This document shows, piece by piece, positions 24,884 to 35,800 of a stretch of DNA of 64,000 bases; positions within the stretch are counted from its first letter, which is position 1, and each line of letters starts with the position of its first letter. The stretch is from Caballeronia arvi (GTDB lineage Bacteria > Pseudomonadota > Gammaproteobacteria > Burkholderiales > Burkholderiaceae), in assembly GCF_001544695.2 (NCBI RefSeq), contig NZ_FCOM02000013.1, positions 1 through 64,000 of the forward strand. The letters are read 5' to 3'. The position numbers were made by a program, and so were the translations under genes. Under the pieces are notes generated by a model, which was not told the DNA's origin, searched no databases, and was given only the letters and a program-made list of their open reading frames with translations.

Positions 24884-25519
24884 TTATGCAGTGAGCCTCG
24901 CCACAACGTTCGGCTTCCCAAGTGCAACGAGTCCGACTTCGGGATCGTCAAAGTAGCCGGTGCGTTGAAAAATGATGCCGTCATTTTTGACGTTAGATTG
25001 GATCAATTTTGAATCTTCGTTCAATCGCCCCGACCATCCGCTGAACTCCGACAACTCCGGCACAATGTCGGGTAGCGCAAGTAGGTAAGTGCATGATCCT
25101 GGCTGCATTGTCTTAGGCACAAGTGGCAGCGCATCCTCTTCAAGGCGAACAGCCCCAAAGAACTTCAGTTTTCCATATTGCTCGATCATGAACTCTCGTC
25201 GATCTTGAAGTGCTGCGAAATCCAAACCCTGAGCCTTTAGAGCATTAAACATTTTCCGGTAGCGGATGATCCGTGTGTCATCTTGCCAGCATGTGTCGCC
25301 TAAAAGCAGCCAAACATGGTATCCGCTCATACGTTCGCATATCGTGAGAAATACAAAACGCAAAACTTCGAGTAGTGCCACATCATGCGGCACTCTCTTT
25401 GCGCTCCAGTCAGCAACTGACAAAGCGATAGCCGTTTCGTATCTAGAACGCTCGAGTTTAATTAGAGCATTCTTTTGGAATGCATCCTCGGCAACGCCAA
25501 CATTGATTTCAATAGTCAT
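24884..25519 (-). CDS. Putative CDI immunity protein for orphan CT module 2
   Basis: A 211-residue soluble protein that starts MTIEINVGVAEDAFQKNALI. It lies directly downstream of the orphan toxin module 2 and overlaps its end by 11 bases. AGGAAA lies seven bases before ATG 25519; the frame is open to 25579 but that part encodes the toxin in another frame. Position, lower GC and tight linkage are the hallmarks of cdiI genes. Immunity proteins bind and block their cognate CT toxin in the cytoplasm and have no shared motif, so I cannot assign a family. Orphan immunity genes are often kept to protect against siblings carrying the older toxin. Confidence 0.65.
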   Translation of the reverse strand: MTIEINVGVAEDAFQKNALIKLERSRYETAIALSVADWSAKRVPHDVALLEVLRFVFLTICERMSGYHVWLLLGDTCWQDDTRIIRYRKMFNALKAQGLDFAALQDRREFMIEQYGKLKFFGAVRLEEDALPLVPKTMQPGSCTYLLALPDIVPELSEFSGWSGRLNEDSKLIQSNVKNDGIIFQRTGYFDDPEVGLVALGKPNVVARLTA

Positions 25520-26354
25520 AGTGGTTTCCTGCTGGATCGTTAAAATGAGCACCTCGATTCTGTGGGTCATTCGTTCCAAAATTATGCCCGCCAGCGTCGT
25601 CGCGAATGATCACTTCTTTTGTTCTACCCCCCTCCGAGGGAACCTCGTACACGTACTGATAACCAGGCTGAACGTTTCCTTGTCGATCAACATTGGGCCT
25701 GACTTCGACCGGTTGCTGACTAACAGGAACTCCCGCGTTGCGCTTTGCCTCATTGAAGGCACCGCTACGGCCAGCACCATCGGGAGACATGTTCGGCGGC
25801 GGCGCTCCATCACCCTTTGCGAAGATCGCATTCCCAGGCATCCCCGGCGTCACCACCGGCACCTCGACGCACACCCGAGGCACGCACACCATCACCGGCG
25901 CCGCTCCACCCGCCGTCGGGGGCGTTTTGTTGCCGTTGCCTATATCCCCCAACGGATCTGCATCCGCCGGCGCCGACTGACCTCCCCGCGCCTTCATCTC
26001 GTTCACGAACTGGTCCGCCAGATTCGACGCGCCACGACCCGCTGACTTCGCCTGTTGCGCAAGATAATCTGCACCACGATACGACGCATCACTCGCCACA
26101 TCCGAGGGGCTATACACGAACAACCCCGTGTTCTTAAGCTCGTTCTGCTCGGTGATGTACCCCGCGCCACGCTGCTGCGACGCCAGCGCATCGGCCTTTT
26201 CCGGATTACTGTCCGACATCTGCGCCGCACACTGCACCCGATAACACGCCGCATCCGCCAGCCTTTGCTGCTCTTCCGGCGTCTTGCCATCCTGCAACTC
26301 GGCCAGCTTATTCTTCTCATCCGGATGCAGCTGCCGGTTGTAGAGATCAACCAC
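25509..26354 (-). CDS. Orphan CdiA C-terminal toxin module (CT2)
   Basis: A displaced cdiA-CT without its own cdiA. The frame opens exactly at the Burkholderia boundary motif (VDLYNRQLHPDEKNKLAELQ), carries a pretoxin region up to about residue 190 with an unusual CVPRVCVEVPVV patch, and ends in a compact domain. The last 35 residues are rich in conserved-looking His and Asn (GGHNFGTNDPQNRGAHFNDP, NHYDY), a pattern typical of metal-dependent nuclease toxins, though I cannot name the family. The apparent start is a GTG without a Shine-Dalgarno, so it is probably not translated unless recombined onto cdiA. It lies 16 bp after the cdiI1 stop and is followed by its presumed immunity gene. Confidence 0.7.
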   Translation of the reverse strand: MVDLYNRQLHPDEKNKLAELQDGKTPEEQQRLADAACYRVQCAAQMSDSNPEKADALASQQRGAGYITEQNELKNTGLFVYSPSDVASDASYRGADYLAQQAKSAGRGASNLADQFVNEMKARGGQSAPADADPLGDIGNGNKTPPTAGGAAPVMVCVPRVCVEVPVVTPGMPGNAIFAKGDGAPPPNMSPDGAGRSGAFNEAKRNAGVPVSQQPVEVRPNVDRQGNVQPGYQYVYEVPSEGGRTKEVIIRDDAGGHNFGTNDPQNRGAHFNDPAGNHYDY

Positions 26355-26370
26355 AGCGGTTTTACTTCTT

Positions 26371-26847
26371 CTATTCCCTCAGGAAATCGTGAGGAAACAA
26401 TTCGTCGGGCGGCAATCCGACCGTTGAAATAATCTTGCCGCGTTCGGTCGCGTATTCACCGGAGATTCGCCACGCACCGGACGCGGGAGCAAGGAGATAC
26501 GAGTCTGTAGCGTTCATAACAAACCACTGCTCGTCCTTGCCCGCAAAAAGCCCACCCAATTCATCCAAGTATTCTTGCTCGGTCATTGATGTGGAAAGCG
26601 CAATCGCAGGATATTTACCGAAAGATTTGTGAAACGTGTCGTCCATTGAACGATTAACATCCCAGAAATAAAGGGTGTTATCCAAGCTCATTTTTGCCAG
26701 TTCAACGACATACGGCCAGAAACCTCCGACTGAGAACTCGCCCCATTCCAAGATTCGAATCTCGATGCTCCGCGAGGAAGTCCCCAGAGGAATTTTGGCG
26801 AGTTTCGTAATCTGCTCAAACAGCGACAAATCAGTTATATAAGGCAT
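26371..26847 (-). CDS. cdiI: Putative CDI immunity protein, cognate to the intact CdiA
   Basis: A 158-residue soluble protein (MPYITDLSLFEQITKLAKIP at the start) that begins 12 bp after the cdiA stop, with AAGGA nine bases before ATG. Position directly after cdiA and lower GC identify it as the likely cognate immunity gene. Residues such as EWGEFSVGGFWPYVVELAKM and SGAWRISGEYATERGK suggest an alpha/beta fold. The inhibitor specificity follows CT1 and cannot be derived from sequence here. Confidence 0.75.
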   Translation of the reverse strand: MPYITDLSLFEQITKLAKIPLGTSSRSIEIRILEWGEFSVGGFWPYVVELAKMSLDNTLYFWDVNRSMDDTFHKSFGKYPAIALSTSMTEQEYLDELGGLFAGKDEQWFVMNATDSYLLAPASGAWRISGEYATERGKIISTVGLPPDELFPHDFLRE

Positions 26848-26859
26848 TTAAAGCATCCT

Positions 26860-29800
26860 TTACTTCAACCGAATCTTACTTATTGTCTTATTGCCGACAC
26901 GGTAGTCAACGGAAGGCCCACCTGTTGAACTAGCATTATTTCTCACAGTGTATTGAACATCACCGTTCCTGTAGAGAGTTATGTCGTTTTCTCCGCCTAA
27001 GGGCGTAGCTGTAAAGCCACTATTGAGCAAGTTTCGTTCAAACTCCTCACGAGTCAAGCCGATCGCAGCGTTTGGAGTGCTGAAGCCCTTCGTGACACTT
27101 TCCCAATCGGTCGGCAGGCCCGTTGCCGGCAGAGCCACACCGCCGCCTACGGTGAACGTGTCGGGCTGCGCATCCTTGGACATCGCACCGCCAGCAGTCG
27201 GCAGTATATTCAGATGCGTGTCCGTAACATCGTTACCCGCCGTGTTCTCATGCCCCGGCCGCTCATCTGGCTTGTCCCTGTGTCCCTGGTTGTTGTAGAG
27301 ATCCGCCCCCAGCGCCCCATTGGCGCCACTCATCGCCCCGCCAGCCCCACCGATCAAACCACCAACCGCAGCCCCCGCAGCCCCCGCCGCAACATTGCCC
27401 GCCAGCGTCGCTCCCGCACCTGCGCCCATCGCAGTGTTCAATGCTCCCGACGCCAGATCCCCCGCTATCGTGCCTCCGATCGCACCCGCCACATTGCCAC
27501 CGCCCAGCGCGGCGCCTGCTGCCGCCACCGCTCCATGCAACGCAATCCGGCCCGCCCCATCCGTACCCCACAGCGACGGATTGCCCTTCGCCAGCGAATC
27601 AGCCACATCGCCCGCGACCGTCATGCCCACCTGCACCGCAGCCTGCTGCACCGCCATATCATCGGCCACCTTCTGCGCATCGAACGAATTGAGCACCGAT
27701 CCGTTCGCATTCGCCGCATCACGGCTCAGGCCTGCCGTGCTGTCGTGACCCGTGAGCGCATCGTCACGCACAGTAATCGTGCCCGCACTCACCACTGCGT
27801 GCGTCGTGCCCGATGCGCTGCCGCTCGTGCCTGCCACACCGAAACCCGTCGGACCGATACCCGCAATCCCCGGGAACGCCGACGCCCCCTTGTCCATCGT
27901 CGTACTCGCGCTGAATCCGATCGATGAACCCGAGTAATCCGCATGGTTCTGCACGTCGCTGAACCCGAACGTGCCCGTCGACAACGTATTCCTCTGCGCC
28001 GCCGCCGTGCTCGCAATCGCACCGCCATCGAGTTGCGTGTGCTCGCGAACGTTGACGTTGAAACCGCCCTCGCCCGCAAAGAGACCACTCTGCCGGTTCA
28101 CCGACTCATAGTTGGCGTCGATCTTCGTTTCGCTCACGCTCGCGCCGCCGCTCACCGTCTGGCCGACACAGAACGGCGGCACGCAAATGCTCGCCTGCAT
28201 ACCCGCGCTCTTTTGCTGGCTATCGTAGGCATTCGTGTCCTGCGGGCTCGTGATCGTCAGGTTACGCCCGACGTCCACGTTCACCGTCCTGCCCGCCGCT
28301 TCCGCGCCGATCAGGTTCGTGTCGCGCCCACTGGCAATCGTGAGTGCATCGCTCGCATTGACCTGTGTGTCGACGTGCGTCACGCCGTTGCCATTCATGT
28401 GGCCCTTCGTCCCGCTCGCAGCCAGTTCCAGCGTGAAGCCGTTCTGCTGGCCTCCCAGCCCCAGGCCGACGCCGATGCTCGCATTGCTGCTGCTGTTGCT
28501 GCCGCTTTGCCGGCTCATGTCCTGCGCACTGAGCAGATTCACATCGCGCGCGGCCATCATCGTCACGTTCTCGCCGCTGATCGTCGTGCCGCGCGAGTTG
28601 ATGTCGCCATCGGATGCGTAGCCCGCCGCATCCTTCGCTCCGCTGCCCGCCGCCACGATCGTCACGTTCTTGCCCGTGAGCGTGCTGCCAGCGTGCGCAA
28701 CCGCGTCCGACTGCGCCTCGCTCTGGCTGCTGCCGCCACCCACGCTCACCGTCGCCTTGATCAGCGGCGCATTACCGCTTGCCGCCGCTGCGGACGCGCC
28801 GTAACCCGCCAGACCTGCCTGTGCCACTTCGAGTGCCGCGAGCCGCTTGTCGTGCGTCTGACTGGCCGCGGTCACGTTGCGATTCACCGTCGCCACCGTA
28901 TCGCCCGCCACCCCGCCCAGCGCGAACGTCACGCCATACTGGCTCGAACTCTGGCTCATCTGGCTTTGCGTCGCGTCCGCGCCGGCGTCCAGATTGACAT
29001 TGCGGCCCATCAGCGTCAGATCCTTCGATGCCACCAGGTCTGCGCCCTGCACGTTGATATCGTTTTTCGCTACCGCCGTCACGCTGCCGTTGCCGCTCAC
29101 GATCTGGCTGCGGATCGTGCTCTGCGTCTGCGCCGCGTCGTCCTGCGTGCGATGGCTGTTCGATACGCCCTGGCTGAAACCCGTGCCCACGCCATTGCTG
29201 CCCAGATCACCGAATTGGTGACGGCTCTCGTCCAGATGACTGGTACTAGTCTCGATGCCGGCGAGCACGTTGATCGAGCCCTGGTTCGCCAACAAATCGA
29301 CACCCTGCGTGCCGACGATGCCCGAGCCGATCACGTTGATATCGCCCGTATGGCTCACCAGCGTCACATTGTTGCCCGTCACGACCGAGGCTGTCTGTGT
29401 GCTCGACGATCCGTTGGCGTTGCTATGCCCGCTCGCCGCGTTGTACGGCGACGAACTGACGCCGCTGCTGTTCGGACCGCCGTTGACCCAGCGGCTGACG
29501 TCGCCCAAGCTGGGGCTGGCGATCTGCAGGCTCGAACTGGAACTCTCCGACTGGTTCGACTGCTGCATCTGATCGGTCGATGCCTGCAGCGTCACGTTCC
29601 GATTGGCGTCGAGCTTCGCGGTGCCGCCCGCCGTGATCGTCGAACCGGTTACCGTGATGTCGCCATCGAGCGGGTGACCATTCGCATCCATGAGCGCGCC
29701 ACCCGTGGCCGTCACGCTCACGTTGCCCGCGCCGCGAATCGTGCTGCCGCTGTTCGTCAGGCTCGATGCATCGATCGTAGCGGAACTGCTGCTGTGGCTG

Positions 29801-32800
29801 AACGTCGCCGTCACCGATGGCGTATCGAGCGGGCTCGCGGCCAGTTCATTGCCGATGCCTTTGGCACGCTGATAACCATTGCCCGACGCACTGGCCGCCT
29901 TCACGTTGCGCGCCGTGTCGAACGGCGTGCCGGCGATTCCGATTGCCACACCACTCGAACTCGCTTCCTGATGCTCGTGCGAATTCGCGTTGTCTCGGCC
30001 CGGATCGATCGTCACGTTCTGCCCTTTGAGGGCGATATTGCCTCCCGCCCCAGCGATGTCGTCCGGGGCGCGCCCTGCCACGATATCGCTGCCGCCGATA
30101 TGCAGATCCTTGCCCGCCTTGATCGACACATTGCCCTGCACGCTGCCTATCGTGCTGCGCGACTGGCTTTCGGTGACGGCGCTGCTGTCATAGGCGGCTT
30201 TCTGCTCGCTCGAACCGATCGACACGCCGATGCCGCCGCTGCCCGAAATCCCCGACGTCTTCACTTCGTGCTGCTCGACGTCGCGATACTGGTTCTGCGC
30301 GGCCGTGATGTTCACGTTGCCGAGTGCTGCGATGGACATGTCGTGCGTCGCCACCACGTCGCTGCCCTGCACCGTGATGTCCTTGCCCGCGATGATTGCG
30401 ACCGTGTTGCCGCTGACAAGACTGCCCTTCGCATCGTTCGATTTGATATCGACGCTGTCGTCCTCCGTCGTCTTGCTCACAAAGCTCCCACGCTCCGAGT
30501 GCACATAGCTGAAACTGTCGTGCTCCTCACGCGCTTCGTTGAGCGTCACATCGCCCGTCGCGGCGATACTTGCCGCGCCCTTGTCCGTCGACAGCGTCGA
30601 GCCTGTCAGCGTCACGTTGCCCTTGGACTCGTCGGTCGACAGCGCCGCCAGCGTGCCCTTGCCCCCTGCCGAGAACGTCGTGCCCTGCGCCTGCTCGTCG
30701 TAGTAATGTTCGATGCGCTTGACCCGATCATCGGTCGCCACGTTGTCGAGCTTCTGGCTGTCCGTGACCGTCGTCGCCGTCAGATTGCCGCCCGCCACCG
30801 CCGACAGGTCCCCGCCCGCGCTCACCTTCGCGCCCTTGAAGGTCATGTCGTTGCCCGACTGCATCGACAGACTGCCGCCCGCACTGATCCCGCTCGTCTC
30901 GTTGATCGTCGAGTGCGCTTCCCAGTGATGATCCGCGTTCTTCGTCACCGACTGCGACGTCTCCGACTGCACCGTATCCACCAGCACGTCATGACCCGCC
31001 GTGATCTGCGCCTTACCACCTGCACTGATCGTCGCGCCATGCACGGTCAGATCGTGGCCCGCTGCGATCAGCATGTCGCCTGTCGAGTCGATCGTGCCTT
31101 GCGCGCCGATCAGCGTCTGCTGAACGCGGCTGTCGCCCGCCGCCGAACTCACGCCCACCGCATCGACCAGCGTCGTGTTGACGACGTCATGCCCCGCCAG
31201 CACCGCCACCCGATTGCCCGTGATGCGGCCCGACGCATTGGTTATGTCGTTCGTGGCCGAAATAACCGTCGTGCCATTGGCCGATGAACTGCCGATCGTG
31301 CCGCCGCGATTCAGGATGTCCGTCGCGCTGATCACCGTCTTCGTGCCGCCGTTGATCACGCCGCTATTGCTCACGCTGCCGGTCGTGTGGATCTCGACGT
31401 CATCAGCCGCGATCAACGCACCCGTGGGCTGCAAGTCGTTGGCGTGGGCATGCGCCAGATACACCACCGGCGCCAGCGCATGCTGCACGCTGCCATCGGG
31501 CAGGGTGACCGTCTGCTCCACCAGCCACACGATGTCGCTCGTCAGCGCATCCATCTGCGCGGCCGTCAACGCCATGCCCGGCACCAGGCCGAATGCCTTC
31601 GCAACGTTCACGCCATTGGTCATCAGCGCACGATATTCATCCTCGTTGCTCGTATAGCCCTGCAGATACACGCGGCCCGTCAGTTGCGTGATCTGGTTGC
31701 GGATGAGTTGCTGCTCGTACACGCCATCGCCCAGGCGCTTGATGACCTTCGACGGATCGAGGTCCAGCGCCTTGAGCATGTAGTCGCTCGAAATAAAGCT
31801 CGTGTAGCTCGTCAGGCGTGGATCGGTTGCAATCAGATACGCCGCATCCGGCGCCGTGTTGTAGTGATACAGGCCGCTCGTGGGCAGCGGGATATTCAGC
31901 GCCCCGGTTGGACCCGCCACCGATTGCGGCGCGTCGATGCGCGCACCGCTGCCGGTCGCGGCCTGCGTGGCGGCTCCGTTCGCACCATCGACCGATGCGC
32001 CGCCCGCCGCGTTCACGTTCGCGCCGCTTGCGCCCGCGACCGACGTCATCGCCGCGTTCGCCCCGAGCGTGCCGCCCGTCGCGCCCGTGGCCGAACTGGC
32101 CGCCGCCACGTTGACGTTATTGACATCGAGCGCACGGATGTCGATCAGGTTGTTCGCGATGATCGTGCCGCCCGTGCCGCCGATCGCCACCGGCGCAAGC
32201 ACGATCGACGGCTGCGTGACCGGGCCCACATCCCGGTTGGGGTCCTCGTTCCACGTGTAGGTCGACTCGATGTCCTGACGCTGATACCGATATAGCGTCT
32301 GCCCGATGTTATTGACGATCGTGCCGCCCACGCTGCCGTTGCCGCTCGTGTCGAGCTCGCCGTTTTGCACCGCGTTGCCGATCTGAATCGCATCGCCCGC
32401 CGCGATCGCGCTATAGGCATTGTTGATCGTGCCGACGTTGGCCAGCGTCATCGTGCCGCCCGCGAGCAGTTGCGCCTGTTGCGCCTGCGCTCCGCTCACC
32501 ACACGATCTTCCTGCGTCGTGGTCGTCGTGTCCCGCGCCAGCTCCACGCGCTGCCAGCCGTTGTGCGCGTCGTTGGTCGAGGGATATTCCGTCGCCGGAT
32601 CGTAGTTGATATGCGGATCGTAGGCGTCCCAGTAGCTGACGCTGATCGTGCCGTCCGCGTTTTGCGTGAGCGTGTTGTAGTAGATCGTCGTCGGCGTGCC
32701 GGCGATGTTCACCACCAGCACACGATCCACCGCGTTCGGTCCGCTCGCTGTGGACACGACATCGGAGTCGCTGTACGTCACGTCCAGCGGATGCTGATAC

Positions 32801-35800
32801 GGCCCGTTGTAGTCCGCGTTCGAGCAGTTCGCGTGGTCGTCGTTGCCCGTGGTCGTGCAGCCAAAGTACCTCGCACGCTTGGTCTCATGCTTCGTTTCGA
32901 CACTCGTCTCGACGGTCTCCACCGCCGGCGCCGGACGCGTATTGTTCAGCGTGTTCGCCGCAACTTCGATATTACTCAACGCCTCGATCGTCGACTGATC
33001 GTTCGTCACCGTGTTCGCGCGGTTCGTGAGCAGTCCATCCGCGTCGCGCGTCGCATCGCCCGCGATAACGATATCGACCAGGCTGAAGATGTTCGCGCCG
33101 TTCGTATTGCCGATATCGCCGCGCGAATACAGATTCAACTCGGACGCCGCCGCCATCACCGCCGCCGCGCCGTCGTTCACGATCGATTGCGTGCCGGTGA
33201 GCGTGACGATATTGCCGATGATCGTCGCCGTGTTCACGAGCGTCGCGCTCGTGGTCGTCACCGAATCGCCTTCGATGCGCCCTTCGTTACTGATCGCGTT
33301 CGCCGCATTTACCGTCGTCGTCGCGGCGTTCAGATCCGCGCCCGCCTGATTGTCGACGTTGTACGCGTTCACGTTCAGCGCGTTCACCGCCGCGAGCATG
33401 CCCTGATTCGTGAAGGTGCCCGACGTCGTTAAGGTGAGGTCGTGATTCGCCTGGATCAGGTTCGCGCCATCGAGCGTGTAATCGCCGTCGATCGTGACCG
33501 TGCCATCGCGGCCCGCGACGATGCGTCCATCGCCCGTGAGCATGTTCGTCCTCACGCTCAGGTCCTGATCGCTGCCGATCGCGCCGTTCTGGTTCGCAAG
33601 CGTGCCCGTTGCAATCGATACGCTGCCGCCGCTGCCCTGATCGTTGCCGATGCGGCCATTCGCGTTATCGATCGAAGCCGTATTGAGTCCGATCGCACCG
33701 TTGCCGTGAATCGATCCGCTCGCATTCACGAGCGCCGCGTTCGGGCCGTTGAGCGTGACATTGTTCGCGCCCGAGAGCGTCCCGTTCGTGTTGTCCGCCC
33801 ATTGCGCGATGTTCAGCGTCAGATCGTGACCCGCGAGCACCTGCGCGCCGTTCGTGTTCGACAGCGCCTGTGCGTCGAGCGTCACATCGCCATTGCCGCC
33901 GATCGTGCCGGCGCCCGCCACGCCATTCGTATTGCTGTTGACGATCGACCCCGCGCTCACGTTCATCGCGCCGGCGCCGCTATTGGCGATGCGGCCGTTC
34001 GAGTTATCGAGCGAGGCGCCCGACACCGACAGCGCGGAGTTTGCGCCGTCGGCTTCGATCTGACCGCCGGTGTTGTCGATTGCGCCCGTCGCGGCAATCG
34101 ACGCGTCGCCGCCGCCTTGCACCAGACCCGCGCGATTGGCGAAAGTGCTATCCGAGTGCGCCGCAATCGATCCGCCCGCCACGAACGTGCCGCCCGAGTT
34201 GTCGATGCTCGCGCCCGATACGGACACGTCGCCATTGCCCCCGATCACGCCATTGTTCGTGTTGCTCAACGCGCCGCGTGCCTGGACCGTGCTCGCGCCC
34301 GTTCCGCCGTTGGAGATCGAGCCGCCGTCATTGCGCACGTCCTGCGCGGATACGTCCAGTGCACCGTTCGCCTGCATCGTGCCGCCCGTGTTGTCGAGCG
34401 TGCCTGCATCGCTGACCGATACGTTCTGTGCGCCCACATAGCCCGCACGGTTGTCGAGCGAAGCGACATCGAGCGAGGCCGATGTTTGCGCCGACAACGT
34501 GCCGCCCTGGTTCGAGAGCGCGCCGCTCTTCATGTCCAGCGCGCCGTTGGTCGCAATCGTGCCGCCATTGTTCGACACGCTGCCCGAATTCACCGACAGC
34601 GTGCCCGTGCCCGAACTCGTGATCGTGCCGCGGTCGTTCACGAGCACGGCGGGCGCGAGCGTCAGATCATCGGCGTTGGTCTGGATCGTGCCGGACGTGT
34701 TGTCGAGCGTGCCCGAAACGGTGAACGTGGTGGCAGCCGTGCCGGCTTGGGTGATGCTGCCGCGATTGACGAGATCGAATGCCGACACCGCGAGCTGTCT
34801 GCCCGCAATCGTGTTCGTGTTCGTCAGCGTCGTGCCCGCCGAAACGCTCGTCGTGCCGTTGGATGCCAGCGTGCCGCTGTTGAAGAGGCTCTGCACCGCA
34901 GCGACGATCAGGCTCTGCACCGTAGTGATCGACCCCGCGTTCACCAGTTGTCCGGCTTGCAGGACGATATTTCCATTGCTGCCGATGGTCCCGCCCGAGC
35001 CGTTGTTGAACAGGCCCGCGACCGTCAGCGCCACGCCGCCCGTGCCGAGCGCGGCGATGCTTCCGCCCGTGTTGTCGAGACTGCCCGCGCGCATCGACAG
35101 CGCGCTGCCCGCCTGCAATGTGCCGCTCTGGTTCGATGCCGCGCCGCTCACGTTCGCCGCGAGCGCGCCGTTGGTGGCGATCGTGCCGCCGTTGTTCGAC
35201 AAGCTGTTCGTCGCGATCGACAGCGTGCCCGTGCCCGAAGCGGTGATCCTGCCGTGGTCGTTGATCAGCACGGCTGGCGCAAGCGTCAGGTCTTGCGCGT
35301 TGGTCGCAATCGTTCCGCTGGCATTGTCCAGCGTATTCGAGATGGCCAGCGTCGTCGCGCCTGCGCCCGTTTGCGTCAGGCGGCCGTTGCGATTCGTGAA
35401 GTTCGTCGCGGTGACGCTGAGCTGATCGCCGGTGATCGCACCGTTGCTGTTATCGAGCGTCGAGGCCTTGAGCGTCGCGCTCCGCCCGGCCGACAGCGTT
35501 CCCGAGTTGGCGAGCGTCGTTCCCGCCGATGCCGTCGCATTGCCATTCGCCGCGAGCGTGCCCGTGTTCGTCAGCGTCTGCGTCGTGCTCGCCACGAGAT
35601 CCTGCACGGCGGTGATCGAACCGGCATTGACGAGCTGACCCGCCTGCGCGATGACGCTTCCGTTGCCGCCGATCGTGCCGCCCTGACCATTGTTCAGGAG
35701 ACCCGTGACCGTGAGACTCAAGCCATCGGCATTGAGCGAGCTCAGATGCCCCGCGCTGTTGTCGAGACTGCCCGCACGCGTCGTGAGCGCGCCTGCGGCC

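Noticed and set aside
27943..31287. A 1114-codon open frame on the plus strand
   Set aside because: It lies wholly antisense to the repeat-rich cdiA gene, is extremely Arg/His-rich, shows no domain, and arises from GC-rich codon bias of the opposite strand.
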